Shown in pieces: positions 11,576 to 22,425 of a stretch of 64,000 nucleotides of DNA. The position numbers and the translations under genes are program-made. Origin of the DNA: Actinomadura sp. WMMA1423 (GTDB taxonomy: Bacteria > Actinomycetota > Actinomycetes > Streptosporangiales > Streptosporangiaceae); assembly GCF_006547145.1 (NCBI RefSeq), contig NZ_CP041244.1:3410001-3474000 (forward strand). The letters run 5' to 3'. Numbering within the stretch: the stretch's first letter is position 1; the number at the start of each line of letters is the position of its first letter. The notes under the pieces were generated by a model. The model did not search any database. It had not been told where the DNA came from and saw nothing but the letters and a program-made list of their open reading frames with translations.

Positions 11576-12562
11576 ATGACGCAACCGCCGCACGACCCCG
11601 CGTCCGGGCGAGAGCCGGACGACGACCGGCCGCACGGAGACCGGGAGCAGCCCGACCGGCCGGGCCCCTACGGCGAGCGGCAGCCGTACGGGGAGGAGCC
11701 CCAGGGGCAACAGCCTCCATACGGCGAGCAGCCTCCCTACGGTGAGCAGCCTCCCTACGGTGAGCAGGCTCCCTACGGCGAGCAATGGCCGCCGCCAGGC
11801 GCGCAACAGCAGTACGGCGGCGGCCAGCAGCCCTACGGTCAGCAGCCCTACGGGGGCCAGCAGCCCTACGGCGAGCAGCAGCAGGGGGGCCGACAGCCGT
11901 ACGGGGGGCAGCAGCCCCCCGGAGGCCAGCAGCCTTACGGTGGCCAGCAGCCGTATGGCGGCCAGCAGCCCTACGGCGAGCAGGGGCAGTGGCAGCAGCA
12001 GCCGTACGGTGAGCAGCAGTACGGGACCCAGCCGGGGTACGGGCAGCAGTACCCCGGGCACGGGCCGGGCGGGTACGCGCATCCTTCGGGGGAGCTGGCG
12101 AGCCGCTGGGCGCGGCTCGGCGGCGGCATCGTCGACCTGATCATCATCGGCATCGTGACGGGCCTGATCTCGATCCCGTTCGTCAACTGGAACAACGTCG
12201 TCAACCCGGAGCCGGGCACTTCCATGTACGACGGCGCCCGGGTGGGGACGAACGCGATCAGCGTCGTGCTGGCGTTCTTCTACTTCTGGCTGATGCACGC
12301 CAAGTGGGGGCAGACGCTCGGCAAGATGCTGGCGCGGACGCGGGTCGTCCGGGCCGAGGACGGGCAGGCGATCACCACCGGCCAGGCCGCGGGGCGCTCG
12401 GCGTTCTACAGCGTGCTCGGCGGCATCTGCGGATGCATCGGACTGATCGACGTCGCGTGGATCCTCTGGGACCAGCGCAAGCAGGCACTGCACTGCAAGG
12501 TGGCGCAGACGGTCGTCGTCAAGGCCGATCCGTACCACGCCAATCCGTACGCCGATCGCTGA
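11576..12562 (+). CDS. RDD-family membrane protein with PYGEQ/PYGGQQ repeats
   Basis: 328 residues. Residues from about 30 to 160 are a low-complexity tract of more than fifteen short units of the type PPYGEQ and QPYGGQQ, with visible tandem repetition at DNA level too (about 11,660-12,040). The RDD domain follows: [41 protein letters not shown] and [21 protein letters not shown]. The C-terminal half is clearly paralogous to the preceding gene, ending in the same [14 protein letters not shown] pattern. The Tyr/Gln/Gly-rich tail resembles adhesive or phase-separating low-complexity segments; its role is unknown. The repeat number may vary between strains. Confidence 0.87.
   Translation: MTQPPHDPASGREPDDDRPHGDREQPDRPGPYGERQPYGEEPQGQQPPYGEQPPYGEQPPYGEQAPYGEQWPPPGAQQQYGGGQQPYGQQPYGGQQPYGEQQQGGRQPYGGQQPPGGQQPYGGQQPYGGQQPYGEQGQWQQQPYGEQQYGTQPGYGQQYPGHGPGGYAHPSGELASRWARLGGGIVDLIIIGIVTGLISIPFVNWNNVVNPEPGTSMYDGARVGTNAISVVLAFFYFWLMHAKWGQTLGKMLARTRVVRAEDGQAITTGQAAGRSAFYSVLGGICGCIGLIDVAWILWDQRKQALHCKVAQTVVVKADPYHANPYADR
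11660..12040 (+). repeat. Low-complexity coding repeat (PYG units)
   Basis: Tandem degenerate units of 15-21 bases, such as CCTCCCTACGGTGAGCAG and CAGCAGCCCTACGG, inside the second RDD gene. All units keep the reading frame. Probable slippage or recombination hot spot. Confidence 0.75.
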
Positions 12563-12637
12563 GATCGCCCGCCAGGGCGGGCTTCCGGCAGCCGTCCGAG
12601 TTGCCGGGCGGGGTCCCGTCCGGGCAGGCTGGACTGC

Positions 12638-14272
<1,635 letters not shown>

Positions 14273-14281
14273 GCGGGTGAC

Positions 14282-14321
14282 CCCCGGTCCGCCGCGGGTG
14301 AAGGCGGGGCAAGGACCGGGG
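14282..14321 (+). terminator. Hairpin between M1 peptidase genes 1 and 2
   Basis: CCCCGGTCC / GGACCGGGG, 9-bp perfect arms with a 22-base loop, 9 bases after the first M1 stop codon. Confidence 0.5.
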
Positions 14322-14376
14322 AAAGCCCCGCGGGCCGCCGTCCCCGCGGGGCGGGCGCGCGGCCACCATCGGCCTG

Positions 14377-15753
14377 GTGAACAGGCCTTCTCGGCGCATG
14401 TCCGCGGCCGCGGCCGTCGCGATCCTGGCCGGGTCGCCCGGCGCCGCCTCGCCGTCGCCGGGCGCGGCGGACGTGGGCGACCCCTACATCAAGGGCGCGG
14501 GCAACGGCGGCTACGACGTCGCCCACTACGACGTCGCGCTGGCCTACGCGGGGGTGAAGACGGGAGCGGTCGAGGCCACGGTGACGGTCACCGCCGCCGC
14601 GACGCAGGACCTGTCCGCGTTCGACCTCGACTTCCGCGGCCCGGAGGTCACCGCCGTCTCGGTGGACGGCCGGCCGGCGCGCCACGGCCGCGCCGGCCAG
14701 GAGCTCGTGGTCACCCCGTCCGAGCCGATCCGCGCCGGGCGGACGTTCCAGACCACCGTCCGTTACGCGGGCAGGCCGCAGCCGGTCAGGAACGGGACGT
14801 TCGGCACCTATGGCTGGACCCCGAGCAAGGACGGCGCGGTCGTGGCCTCCGAGCCGGACGGCGCGTCCACCTGGCTACCGGTGAACGACCATCCCGGCGA
14901 CAAGGCCACCTACGCGTTCCACATCACCGTCCCGAAAGGTCTGCGCGCCGTGGCGAACGGGCGACCGGGCCCCGTCCGCCCCGGCGGCGCCACCACCACC
15001 TACGAGTGGGCGGAGGGCGCGCCGATGGCGAGCTACCTGGCCACCGTCGCCATCGGCCGTTTCGAGGTGCGGCGGACCGAGGTGGACGGCGTGCCGGTCG
15101 TCACGGCGGTCGACCCGGCGTTCCGCGCGTCGGCGAAGCGGCTGGAGAGCACCACCGCCAGGATGCTGAGGTGGGCGGCGCCGATCTTCGGCCCGTACCC
15201 GTTCGCGACCGCCGGGGGCATCGTCGACGATCCGAAGCTCGGTTACGCCCTGGAGACGCAGGAGCGCCCCCTCTACGGCGGGTTCGCGCCGGACGAGGGC
15301 TTCATCGTCCACGAGATGGCCCACCAGTGGTTCGGGAACAGCGTCGGCCTCGCGCGCTGGCAGGACATCTGGCTGAACGAGGGCTTCGCGACCTACGCCG
15401 AGTGGCTGTGGCGCGAGCGCACCGGCAGGGACTCCGCCGAAAAGATCTTCAAGCGGTACCACGCCCAGCCGGGCGGCTCGCCGATCTTCCGCCCGCCGCC
15501 GGGCGCGCCGGGCGCCGGGAAGATGTTCGGCTTCTCCGTCTACATCCGTGGCGCGATGGCCCTGCACGCGCTCCGGAAGCGGGTCGGGGACAAGGCGTTC
15601 TTCGCGGTCCTGCGGGCGTGGACGGCCGAGCACCGCCACTCCACCGCCACGACGCCCCAGTTCGTCGCGCTGGCCGAGCGGGTGTCGGGCCAAAGGCTCA
15701 CGGCACTGTTCCAGGCATGGCTCTACGCGGAGACCAAACCACGGATTCGGTGA
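14377..15753 (+). CDS. M1-family zinc metallopeptidase, secreted
   Basis: 458 residues, second of the trio. A signal-peptide-like N-terminus ([18 protein letters not shown], likely cut near residue 25-30) is followed directly by the shared start of the mature domain, [20 protein letters not shown]. Zinc site HEMAHQWF with H312, E313, H316 and E335 in [12 protein letters not shown]. The ALETQ substitution for GAMEN is shared with its neighbours, and SVYIRGAM supplies the catalytic Tyr. No C-terminal HEAT-like domain. GTG start with weak ribosome signal. Extracellular peptide processing is the expected role; the substrate is unknown. Confidence 0.9.
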   Translation: MNRPSRRMSAAAAVAILAGSPGAASPSPGAADVGDPYIKGAGNGGYDVAHYDVALAYAGVKTGAVEATVTVTAAATQDLSAFDLDFRGPEVTAVSVDGRPARHGRAGQELVVTPSEPIRAGRTFQTTVRYAGRPQPVRNGTFGTYGWTPSKDGAVVASEPDGASTWLPVNDHPGDKATYAFHITVPKGLRAVANGRPGPVRPGGATTTYEWAEGAPMASYLATVAIGRFEVRRTEVDGVPVVTAVDPAFRASAKRLESTTARMLRWAAPIFGPYPFATAGGIVDDPKLGYALETQERPLYGGFAPDEGFIVHEMAHQWFGNSVGLARWQDIWLNEGFATYAEWLWRERTGRDSAEKIFKRYHAQPGGSPIFRPPPGAPGAGKMFGFSVYIRGAMALHALRKRVGDKAFFAVLRAWTAEHRHSTATTPQFVALAERVSGQRLTALFQAWLYAETKPRIR

Positions 15754-15890
15754 CGAGATTCCGGACCCGGCCACAAAAACCTCACGTCAGAGGCAGATTC
15801 GATACCAATTCGCTCTTGTGCCGACCCGGTTCACGAGAAAGTCTTGATCCCGGCCATGACGGCTTACCGAGGCAACCGAGGACGAGGTCG

Positions 15891-17312
15891 ATGAGCAGAA
15901 CCCCAAGAGCGCTGGCCGCCGTGACGCTGGGCGTCGCGGCGAGCCTCGCCGTGACCGCCGCGCCCGCCGGAGCCGCAGAGCGGTTCACGCCCGGCGCGCC
16001 CGGCGCGGGCGACCCCTACTTCCCCGACATGGGCAACGGCGGCTACGACGTCGCCCACTACGACATCGGCCTGAAGTACGACCCCGCGACGAAGGGGATC
16101 CAGGCGGTGACCCGCGTGACGGCGCGGGCGACGCAGAACCTGTCGCGCTTCGACCTCGACTTCCTCGGCCCGTTGAAGATCTCCTCGCTGGAGGTGGACG
16201 GCCGCACCGCGTCGTTCAAGCGGACGGGCGCCCAGGAGCTGGTCATCACCCCGCGCAAGGGGATCCGGAACCACCGCGCCTTCACCGTGACCGTGGCGTA
16301 CTCCGGCGTCCCGCAGCGGATCGACGACGACGCGCTCGGCACGTCCGGCTGGGTGGCGACGCCCGACGGCGCGGTGATGCTCAACCAGCCGTTCGGCGCG
16401 GCCACCGTCTACCCGGTGAACGACCACCCGACCGACAAGGCGACCTACACCTTCACCCTGTCCGCCCCCAGCGGCCTCACCACGCTCGCCAACGGCGACC
16501 TGCGCGCCAGGCGGACCGCGGGCGGCTGGACGACCGCGCGCTGGGACGTCCGCAACCCCATGGCCAGCGAGCTCGCCATGATCGCGATCGGCAGGTACGA
16601 CGTCGTCACGGGGCGGACGAAGGCGGGCATCCCCAACCTGACCGCCACCGACCAGGCGATGGCCATCAAGCCCGAGGACGCGAAGAAGTTCCACGACCAG
16701 ACCGCCGAGGTCACGGACTTCCAGAACGCCCTCTACGGCCGCTACCCGTTCACCTCGACGGGCGGGATCGTCGTCAAGGCCGGCGTCGGCTACGCGCTGG
16801 AGACGCAGGGCCGCCCCGTCTACGACCTCGGGCGCCGTCCAGGGGCGATCCCGAGCACCGGCCTGCTCGCGCACGAGCTCGGCCACCAGTGGTTCGGCGA
16901 CTCGGTGTCCCCGGAGAAGTGGGCCGACATCTGGCTGAACGAGGGCTTCGCGACCTACTCCGAGTGGCTGTACGGCGCGGCGCACGGCGGCGACACCGTC
17001 CAGGCGCAGTTCGACGCGGCCTACGCCACGCCCGCGAGCGACGCCCTCTGGAAGGGCAAGGTCGCCGACCCGGGCCGCGACCACATCTTCGACGGGCTCG
17101 TCTACGACCGCGGCGCGATGGCGGTCCACGTGCTCCGCACGAAGATCGGCGACAGGGCGTTCCTGCGGCTGCTGAAGGCGTGGCCGGCGGCGTACCGGTA
17201 CGGCAACGCCTCCACGAACGACTTCGTCCGCTTCGCCGAGAAGCTCTCCGGCAAGGACCTGGACTCGTGGGCCGAGGCGTGGCTCTACTCCGAGGGCAAG
17301 CCCGCCCTGTAA
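15891..17312 (+). CDS. M1-family zinc metallopeptidase, secreted
   Basis: 473 residues, third of the trio. Clear Sec signal peptide: basic start, hydrophobic core, cleavage near AGA-AERF at about residue 28. The mature part opens [20 protein letters not shown], almost as in the second paralogue. Zinc site HELGHQWF (H328, E329, H332) and E351 in [12 protein letters not shown]; catalytic Tyr in LVYDRGAM. ATG start with GAGG three bases upstream. The 137-base gap before it is A/T-richer and probably holds its own promoter, although I see no clean -35/-10 pair. It ends at a shared terminator with the convergent threonine ammonia-lyase gene. Confidence 0.92.
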   Translation: MSRTPRALAAVTLGVAASLAVTAAPAGAAERFTPGAPGAGDPYFPDMGNGGYDVAHYDIGLKYDPATKGIQAVTRVTARATQNLSRFDLDFLGPLKISSLEVDGRTASFKRTGAQELVITPRKGIRNHRAFTVTVAYSGVPQRIDDDALGTSGWVATPDGAVMLNQPFGAATVYPVNDHPTDKATYTFTLSAPSGLTTLANGDLRARRTAGGWTTARWDVRNPMASELAMIAIGRYDVVTGRTKAGIPNLTATDQAMAIKPEDAKKFHDQTAEVTDFQNALYGRYPFTSTGGIVVKAGVGYALETQGRPVYDLGRRPGAIPSTGLLAHELGHQWFGDSVSPEKWADIWLNEGFATYSEWLYGAAHGGDTVQAQFDAAYATPASDALWKGKVADPGRDHIFDGLVYDRGAMAVHVLRTKIGDRAFLRLLKAWPAAYRYGNASTNDFVRFAEKLSGKDLDSWAEAWLYSEGKPAL

Positions 17313-17332
17313 TAACCCGCCCGGGAGGCACG

Positions 17333-17367
17333 CACCCTCACGCTGCGGTCAGCTCAGCGTGAGGGTG
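17333..17367. terminator. Bidirectional terminator between M1 peptidase 3 and ilvA
   Basis: Perfect 12-bp stem CACCCTCACGCT / AGCGTGAGGGTG with an 11-base loop. The loop holds the ilvA stop codon and the right arm encodes its last residues, so one structure serves both convergent genes. Confidence 0.7.
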
Positions 17368-18638
17368 TAGCCCTTCTCGCGCAGGCGGCGGATGACGTCC
17401 TCGGAGTGGTCGGCCCCGCGGGTCTCCAGGTGCATGAGCACTTCGGCCTCCTCGACGTGGAGGCGCGCCGCCATGCGCTCGTGCATGACGTCCAGGACGT
17501 TGACGCCCAGTTCGGCGAGCTCGCTCAGCAGGGTCACCAGCGCGCCCGGACGGTCCTTCAGGCGGCAGCGCACCACGAGGTACCGCCCGGCGCCCGCGAG
17601 CCCGTGCCGCAGCACCTTCGACAGCAGCAGCGGGTCGATGTTGCCGCCCGACAGCAGCACCACGACGGGCGGCTCGACGGCGTAGGCGTGCTCCAGCAGC
17701 GCCGCGACGCCCGCCGCTCCCGCGGGCTCGACGACCTGCTTGGCGCGTTCGAGGCAGAGCAGGAGCGCCTGGGAGATCGACTCCTCGCTCACCGTGACGA
17801 CGGCGTCGACCAGCTCGGTGAACATGGCGTAGGTCAGCTCGCCGGGGCGGCCGACGGCGATGCCGTCCGCCATCGTGCGGTCGAGCTCGATCTGGGTGGG
17901 CCTGCCGGCCGCGAGCGACGGCGGGAACGCGGCGGCCCGCTTGGCCTGCGCGCCGACGAGCTTGACGTCGCCGCCGCCGGTCTCCTTCGCCAGCCCCTTC
18001 ACCGCCGCGGCCGTCCCGGCGAGCAGCCCGCCGCCGCCGACCGGTGACACGATCGTCCGGACCTCCGGGCACTGCTCCATGACCTCCAGGCCGATCGTGG
18101 CCTGCCCGGCGACGACGTCGGGGTGGTCGAACGGGTGGATGAACACAGCGCCGCACTCGTCCGCGTACTCCTGCGCGGCGATGAGGCAGTCGTCCACGGT
18201 CGGCCCGGGGAAGACGACCTCGGCGCCGTAGCCGCGGGTCGCGGCGATCTTCGGCAGCGGCGCGCCGACCGGCATGAACACGGTCGCCTTGCAGCCGAGC
18301 ATCGAGGCCGCCAGCGCGACGCCCTGCGCGTGGTTGCCCGCGCTGGCCGCGACGACGCCGCCCGCCCGCTCCCGCTCGCTCAGCCGGGCGATCCGCACGT
18401 ACGCGCCGCGGATCTTGAAGGAGCCGGTGCGCTGGAGGTTCTCGCACTTCAGCAGGACGGGCCCGCCGATCTGCTCCGACAGCACCCGGGAGGGGATCAG
18501 CGGCGTGGGCACGGCCACCCCGCCCAGCAGCTCCCGGGCGGCGCGGACATCGTCGACACCGACGGACGTCAGACCCGCTTCGCTCGAGTTCCCCTGCGGG
18601 GAGTCGACCCCCCACACCCCCCGCTCCGCTTCGCTCAT
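17349..18638 (-). CDS. ilvA: Threonine ammonia-lyase with ACT domain
   Basis: 429 residues. This PLP enzyme deaminates threonine to 2-oxobutyrate. PLP lysine lies in TGSFKIRGA; the phosphate-binding glycine loop is VGGGGLLAG; SAGNHAQG is the substrate loop. The C-terminal 80 residues form one ACT domain (RYLVVRCRLKDRPGALVTLLSEL), the arrangement of the short, catabolic-like allosteric form common in actinobacteria rather than the two-domain E. coli IlvA. ATG start with GAGGA eight bases upstream. It is 23 bases downstream of the ROK gene on the same strand, suggesting one transcript FIST-ROK-ilvA. Confidence 0.93.
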   Translation of the reverse strand: MSEAERGVWGVDSPQGNSSEAGLTSVGVDDVRAARELLGGVAVPTPLIPSRVLSEQIGGPVLLKCENLQRTGSFKIRGAYVRIARLSERERAGGVVAASAGNHAQGVALAASMLGCKATVFMPVGAPLPKIAATRGYGAEVVFPGPTVDDCLIAAQEYADECGAVFIHPFDHPDVVAGQATIGLEVMEQCPEVRTIVSPVGGGGLLAGTAAAVKGLAKETGGGDVKLVGAQAKRAAAFPPSLAAGRPTQIELDRTMADGIAVGRPGELTYAMFTELVDAVVTVSEESISQALLLCLERAKQVVEPAGAAGVAALLEHAYAVEPPVVVLLSGGNIDPLLLSKVLRHGLAGAGRYLVVRCRLKDRPGALVTLLSELAELGVNVLDVMHERMAARLHVEEAEVLMHLETRGADHSEDVIRRLREKGYTLTLS

Positions 18639-18661
18639 TGGGTCATCCTCGCACTCCGACG

Positions 18662-19606
18662 CTACCCCGCGCTCCAGTAGCGATCTTGGGCGTAGACCAG
18701 GGCGGCGGCGCCGACGAGGCCCGCGGTCTGCCCGAGCTCCGCCGGGACGATCCGCAGGCGGCGCGCGAACTCCATCCTGGCGTGCTCGCCGAACGCCTCC
18801 TCCAGGGGGTCGAAGAGCAGCCGTCCCGCCTGCGAGAGGCCGCCGCCGATCGCGGCGACCTCCAGGTCGCACAGGTGCGTGGCGGACGCGATCGCGATGC
18901 CGAGGGCGCGGCCCGCCCGGCGCATCGCCGCCCCCGCGACCGGGTCCCCGCGGCGGGCGTCGTCGGTCAGCTCCACGCCGGTGGCGTCCGCGCTCCCGGG
19001 CCGCCAGCCCTGCTCGCGCGCCCACGCGACCAGCCCCGGGCCGCGTGCGACCGCCTCCAGGCAGCCCCGGCCCCCGCACCCGCAGGGCGGCCCGCCGGGC
19101 TCGACGATGACGTGCCCGATGTGCCCGGCGTTGCCGCTGGCGCCGTTCACCAGGCGGCCGCCCAGGATGAGCCCGCCGCCGACGCCCGTCGACACCACCA
19201 TGCCGAGGACGTTGTCGTGCCCGCGTCCCGCGCCGAGCCAGTGCTCGCCGATGGCGACGCAGATCGCGTCGTTGTGGATGCGGACGGGCAGCCCCGGGTA
19301 CCGGGCGCGGAGGCGCTCGCGCAGCGGGAAGCCCCGCCACGCCGGGATGTTCAGCGGGGACACCTCGGCGGCGGGCCAGGTCATCGGGCCGCCGCAGCCC
19401 ACGCCGACGCCCGCGAGGGGCGGGTCCCCGGCGGCGGAGACGAGCGCGCCGAGCAGCGCCTCCAGCGCCGCCCACAGCTCCTCGCCGTCCACGCCGGGCG
19501 CGTTCGGGGTGGGGGCCCGGTCGTGGGCGGTCACCCGCCCGTCGGGCTCGACCAGCGCGGCGGCGAGCTTCGTCCCGCCGATGTCCACCGCGAGGACGGC
19601 GCTCAA
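18662..19606 (-). CDS. ROK-family sugar kinase (glucokinase-like)
   Basis: 314 residues. ATP-binding DIGGTK is near the N-terminus (about residues 7-12), catalytic Asp in RIHNDA, STGVGGG loop, HIGH, and the ROK zinc knuckle CGCGGRGCLE. The family phosphorylates glucose, mannose or N-acetyl sugars; glucose is the commonest substrate in actinomycetes. The likely start is TTG, which overlaps the FIST stop by two bases (TTGA), with AGGAGG four bases upstream. No other start codon lies before the essential DIGGTK motif in the non-overlapping region. Translational coupling to the FIST gene is therefore likely. Confidence 0.88.
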   Translation of the reverse strand: MSAVLAVDIGGTKLAAALVEPDGRVTAHDRAPTPNAPGVDGEELWAALEALLGALVSAAGDPPLAGVGVGCGGPMTWPAAEVSPLNIPAWRGFPLRERLRARYPGLPVRIHNDAICVAIGEHWLGAGRGHDNVLGMVVSTGVGGGLILGGRLVNGASGNAGHIGHVIVEPGGPPCGCGGRGCLEAVARGPGLVAWAREQGWRPGSADATGVELTDDARRGDPVAGAAMRRAGRALGIAIASATHLCDLEVAAIGGGLSQAGRLLFDPLEEAFGEHARMEFARRLRIVPAELGQTAGLVGAAALVYAQDRYWSAG

Positions 19607-20781
19607 ACGGCCTCCTCGGCCCGGCCGAACGCGAGGATCGAGGCGGTGAAGCCGTGCACGTGGTTGCGTCCCGCCACCGGGCCGATCTCCCCGGCCGCGA
19701 AGAAGCCGCCGACCCCGGCCGGGCCGAAGGCGCGGTCCAGCACCTTCGCGTCGTGGTCGGAGTCGGGGAACATCGCCTGGCCGCGCCCGTTGCACGAGAA
19801 CAGCAGCGCGCCCTCGACCGGCTCGAAGTCGAACCGCTCCAGCAGCGCGGTGAGGTCCTCCTCGGCGGCGCCCGCATCGCGGACCTGGAACCGCACGGTG
19901 CGCCCCACGTCCACCACGTCGCCGATCGCGATGGCGCCGGTGTCGGTGTCGGCCCCCACCACGCCGCGGACGAGGAAGTCGCCGTGCTCGTGCTCGTCGG
20001 CGTACTCGTCCATCGCGACCCCGATCAGCAGGCCGCGCCCGGCGAGCTCCTGCTCCTCCTCCGGCAGCCCGAGGACGATCTGCTCCAGCTTCTCCAGCGC
20101 CGGCACCCCGGCCAGCTCGTACAGGACGTTCTCCTCGGCCCTGGTCACGACCATGTCCGGGCCGATCGGGCGGGCGCCCTGGCTGACCACCGTGGCGGCG
20201 GCGACGGCCCCGCCGATCACCACCCCGACCGCGCCGTCCCGGTACACCTCGCCGCCGACGAACAGCCGCGCCTCGCCGTGCCCGGTCTCGCCGAGCCCGC
20301 TGCCCTCGGCCAGCCCGCCGACCAGCGGCAGCCCCGGCAGCGCGTCGTCAGAACGTTCCACGAAGGCGTCCACCGGGAAGCTGTACGGGTCGGCCAGCAG
20401 CACGCCGACCACGTCGTCGTCCTGGGCCTCGGGCATTCCCACCACGATGATGCGGTCGTCGCCCTTCAGCGTCTCCAGGCGGAACGCGTCGAGCCGCGCG
20501 CCGGGCAGGACCGCCGCCCACGCGCTCACCGCGCCCCGCTCCTCCACACCGCGGCCGGCCCCGATCACCCCGGACGCGCTGCAGCCCAGCATCAGCGCGG
20601 GCCCGGCCGCCTGCTGCGCCGCCCGCGCCGCCGCCTCGATCTGGTCCGGGTCGTCGCCGGTGACGAACACGCACACCAGGTCCGGCGCCGCGCTCAGCGG
20701 CGCGAGCGCCTGCTCGACCGCCTGCGCGGCGGCGCTGGAAAGATCGGGTCCGAGGGCCAGGCCATCACCGAATCGCGCCAT
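19603..20781 (-). CDS. FIST N- and C-domain protein
   Basis: 392 residues covering the FIST_N domain (about 1-200) and FIST_C domain (about 210-370). The segments DLVCVFVTGDDPDQ, LMLGCSASGVIGAG, ALPGLPLVGGLAEG and GALLFSCNGRG are characteristic. FIST is a predicted intracellular sensor of small ligands, possibly amino acids, usually fused to signalling domains; this one stands alone. ATG start with GGGAGG about 9 bases upstream; a GTG six codons earlier is possible. It overlaps the ROK gene start, suggesting a sensor-kinase pair in one operon. Confidence 0.87.
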   Translation of the reverse strand: MARFGDGLALGPDLSSAAAQAVEQALAPLSAAPDLVCVFVTGDDPDQIEAAARAAQQAAGPALMLGCSASGVIGAGRGVEERGAVSAWAAVLPGARLDAFRLETLKGDDRIIVVGMPEAQDDDVVGVLLADPYSFPVDAFVERSDDALPGLPLVGGLAEGSGLGETGHGEARLFVGGEVYRDGAVGVVIGGAVAAATVVSQGARPIGPDMVVTRAEENVLYELAGVPALEKLEQIVLGLPEEEQELAGRGLLIGVAMDEYADEHEHGDFLVRGVVGADTDTGAIAIGDVVDVGRTVRFQVRDAGAAEEDLTALLERFDFEPVEGALLFSCNGRGQAMFPDSDHDAKVLDRAFGPAGVGGFFAAGEIGPVAGRNHVHGFTASILAFGRAEEAV

Positions 20782-20936
20782 CGGCGCCGCCTCCCTCACT
20801 CCGTTCGCGGGCTCGGTTCACACCTCCAGTCTCCCCCTCCGCGACCGTTCCACCCAAACCTCGGCGGGACGGGACGGGCCGGGCGAATCCCCGGCGGGGG
20901 TGCGATCGCGCGTACGGGCGACGTAGTGTCGGTCGC

Positions 20937-22388
20937 GTGCGTTCATCCACACCACGCGAGTCCACACCCGGCGAATCCGCCCCCCGTGAGTCGACCCTGG
21001 GCGCGCTGCGCGCCGGTGGCCACGTGCAGCTTTCCGTGAAGGCGGAGATCCGGCGCAACCTGCTCGACCGGCTGAGATCCGGCGAGCCGCGCTTCCCCGG
21101 CATCCTCGGGTTCGACGACACCGTCCTGCCCCACCTGGAGCGCGCCCTGCTCGCCGGGCACGACCTCGTGCTGCTGGGCGAGCGCGGGCAGGGCAAGACG
21201 CGCCTGATCCGGACCCTCGCCGGGCTCCTGGACGAGTGGACGCCCGTGGTCGCGGGCTGCGAGATCAACGACCACCCGTACGCGCCGGTCTGCGTGCGGT
21301 GCCGCCGGCTCGCGGGCGAGCTGGGCGACGAGCTCCCGGTGGAGTGGAAGCACCGCGACGAGCGCTACGGGGAGAAGCTCGCGACGCCCGACACCAGCGT
21401 CGGCGACCTCATCGGCGACGTCGACCCGATCAAGGTGGCGGAGGGCCGCACCCTCGGCGACCCGGAGACCGTGCACTTCGGGCTCGTCCCGCGCACCAAC
21501 CGCGGCGTCTTCTCCATCAACGAGCTGCCCGACCTCGCCGAGCGCATCCAGGTGGCGCTGCTGAACGTGCTGGAGGAGCGCGACGTCCAGGTCCGCGGCT
21601 ACGCGCTGCGGCTGCCGCTGGACGTGCTGCTCGTGGCGTCCGCCAACCCCGAGGACTACACCAACCGGGGCCGGATCATCACCCCGCTGAAGGACCGCTT
21701 CGGCGCCGAGATCCGCACCCACTACCCCCTGGAGCTGGACGCCGAGCTCGCGCTGATCCGCCAGGAGGCCGACTTCGCCGACCTCGCGGGCCTGCCCGCC
21801 GAGGTGCCCGACCACCTGATCGAGGTGATCGGGCGGTTCACCCGGCTCGTCCGCGAGTCGACCTCGGTGGACGCGCGGTCCGGAGTGTCGGCGCGGTTCG
21901 CGCTCGCGGGCGCCGAGACCGTCGCGGCGGGCGCGGTTCGCCGCGCGGCGCTCACCGGGGAGGAGCACGCGGTCGCGCGGGTCTGCGACCTGCCGGCCGT
22001 CGTGCCGTCGCTGATGGGCAAGGTCGAGTTCGAGGTCAGCGAGGAGGGCCGCGAGCAGGAGGTGCTGGAGCACCTGCTGCGCCGCGCGGTCGCAGAGACC
22101 TACCGCCGGACGCTGGGGGCCGCCGACCTCACCGGCCTGCTCGACAAGTTCGACTCCGGGGAGAGCGTGGAGTCGGGCGAGCTGGTGTCGGCGCGGGAGC
22201 TGCTGCGCCGCATCGGCCAGGTGCCCGGCCTCGCCAAGGTCATGGAGCGGCTCGGCATGAGCGGGGAGTCCCCCGGGCAGGCCGCCGCGGCGCTGGAGTT
22301 CGCCCTGGAGGGGCTGTTCCTCACCCGGCGGCTGTCCAAGGACGTCTCCGAGGGACGGGCCGACGGGACGGCGACGTACCGGACGTGA
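20937..22388 (+). CDS. MoxR-type AAA+ ATPase (magnesium-chelatase ChlI-like)
   Basis: 483 residues. Walker A GERGQGKT lies near residue 86. The Walker B region reads GVFSINELPDL, with NE in place of the usual DE; sensor and arginine-finger regions follow (SANPEDYTNRGRIITPLKDRFG). A loop after strand 2 carries several Cys in CEINDHPYAPVCVRC, which may bind metal. The C-terminal helical lid runs to the end. The first 25 residues repeat REST/GEST units and look disordered. GTG start with weak ribosome site. It lies 37 bases before a VWA protein gene, the classic MoxR-VWA chaperone arrangement used to insert cofactors or assemble complexes; the client is unknown. Confidence 0.88.
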   Translation: MRSSTPRESTPGESAPRESTLGALRAGGHVQLSVKAEIRRNLLDRLRSGEPRFPGILGFDDTVLPHLERALLAGHDLVLLGERGQGKTRLIRTLAGLLDEWTPVVAGCEINDHPYAPVCVRCRRLAGELGDELPVEWKHRDERYGEKLATPDTSVGDLIGDVDPIKVAEGRTLGDPETVHFGLVPRTNRGVFSINELPDLAERIQVALLNVLEERDVQVRGYALRLPLDVLLVASANPEDYTNRGRIITPLKDRFGAEIRTHYPLELDAELALIRQEADFADLAGLPAEVPDHLIEVIGRFTRLVRESTSVDARSGVSARFALAGAETVAAGAVRRAALTGEEHAVARVCDLPAVVPSLMGKVEFEVSEEGREQEVLEHLLRRAVAETYRRTLGAADLTGLLDKFDSGESVESGELVSARELLRRIGQVPGLAKVMERLGMSGESPGQAAAALEFALEGLFLTRRLSKDVSEGRADGTATYRT

Positions 22389-22425
22389 CGCCGCGTCCCG
22401 AGGTCTCCACGCGCAAGGAGAGTCG

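Noticed and set aside
14277..15890. Continuous plus-strand frame joining the M1 peptidase region, suggesting a 1011-residue fusion
   Set aside because: The upstream half is an alternative frame of the second M1 peptidase (Arg-rich noise). The third peptidase has its own ribosome site, ATG and signal peptide at 15891.
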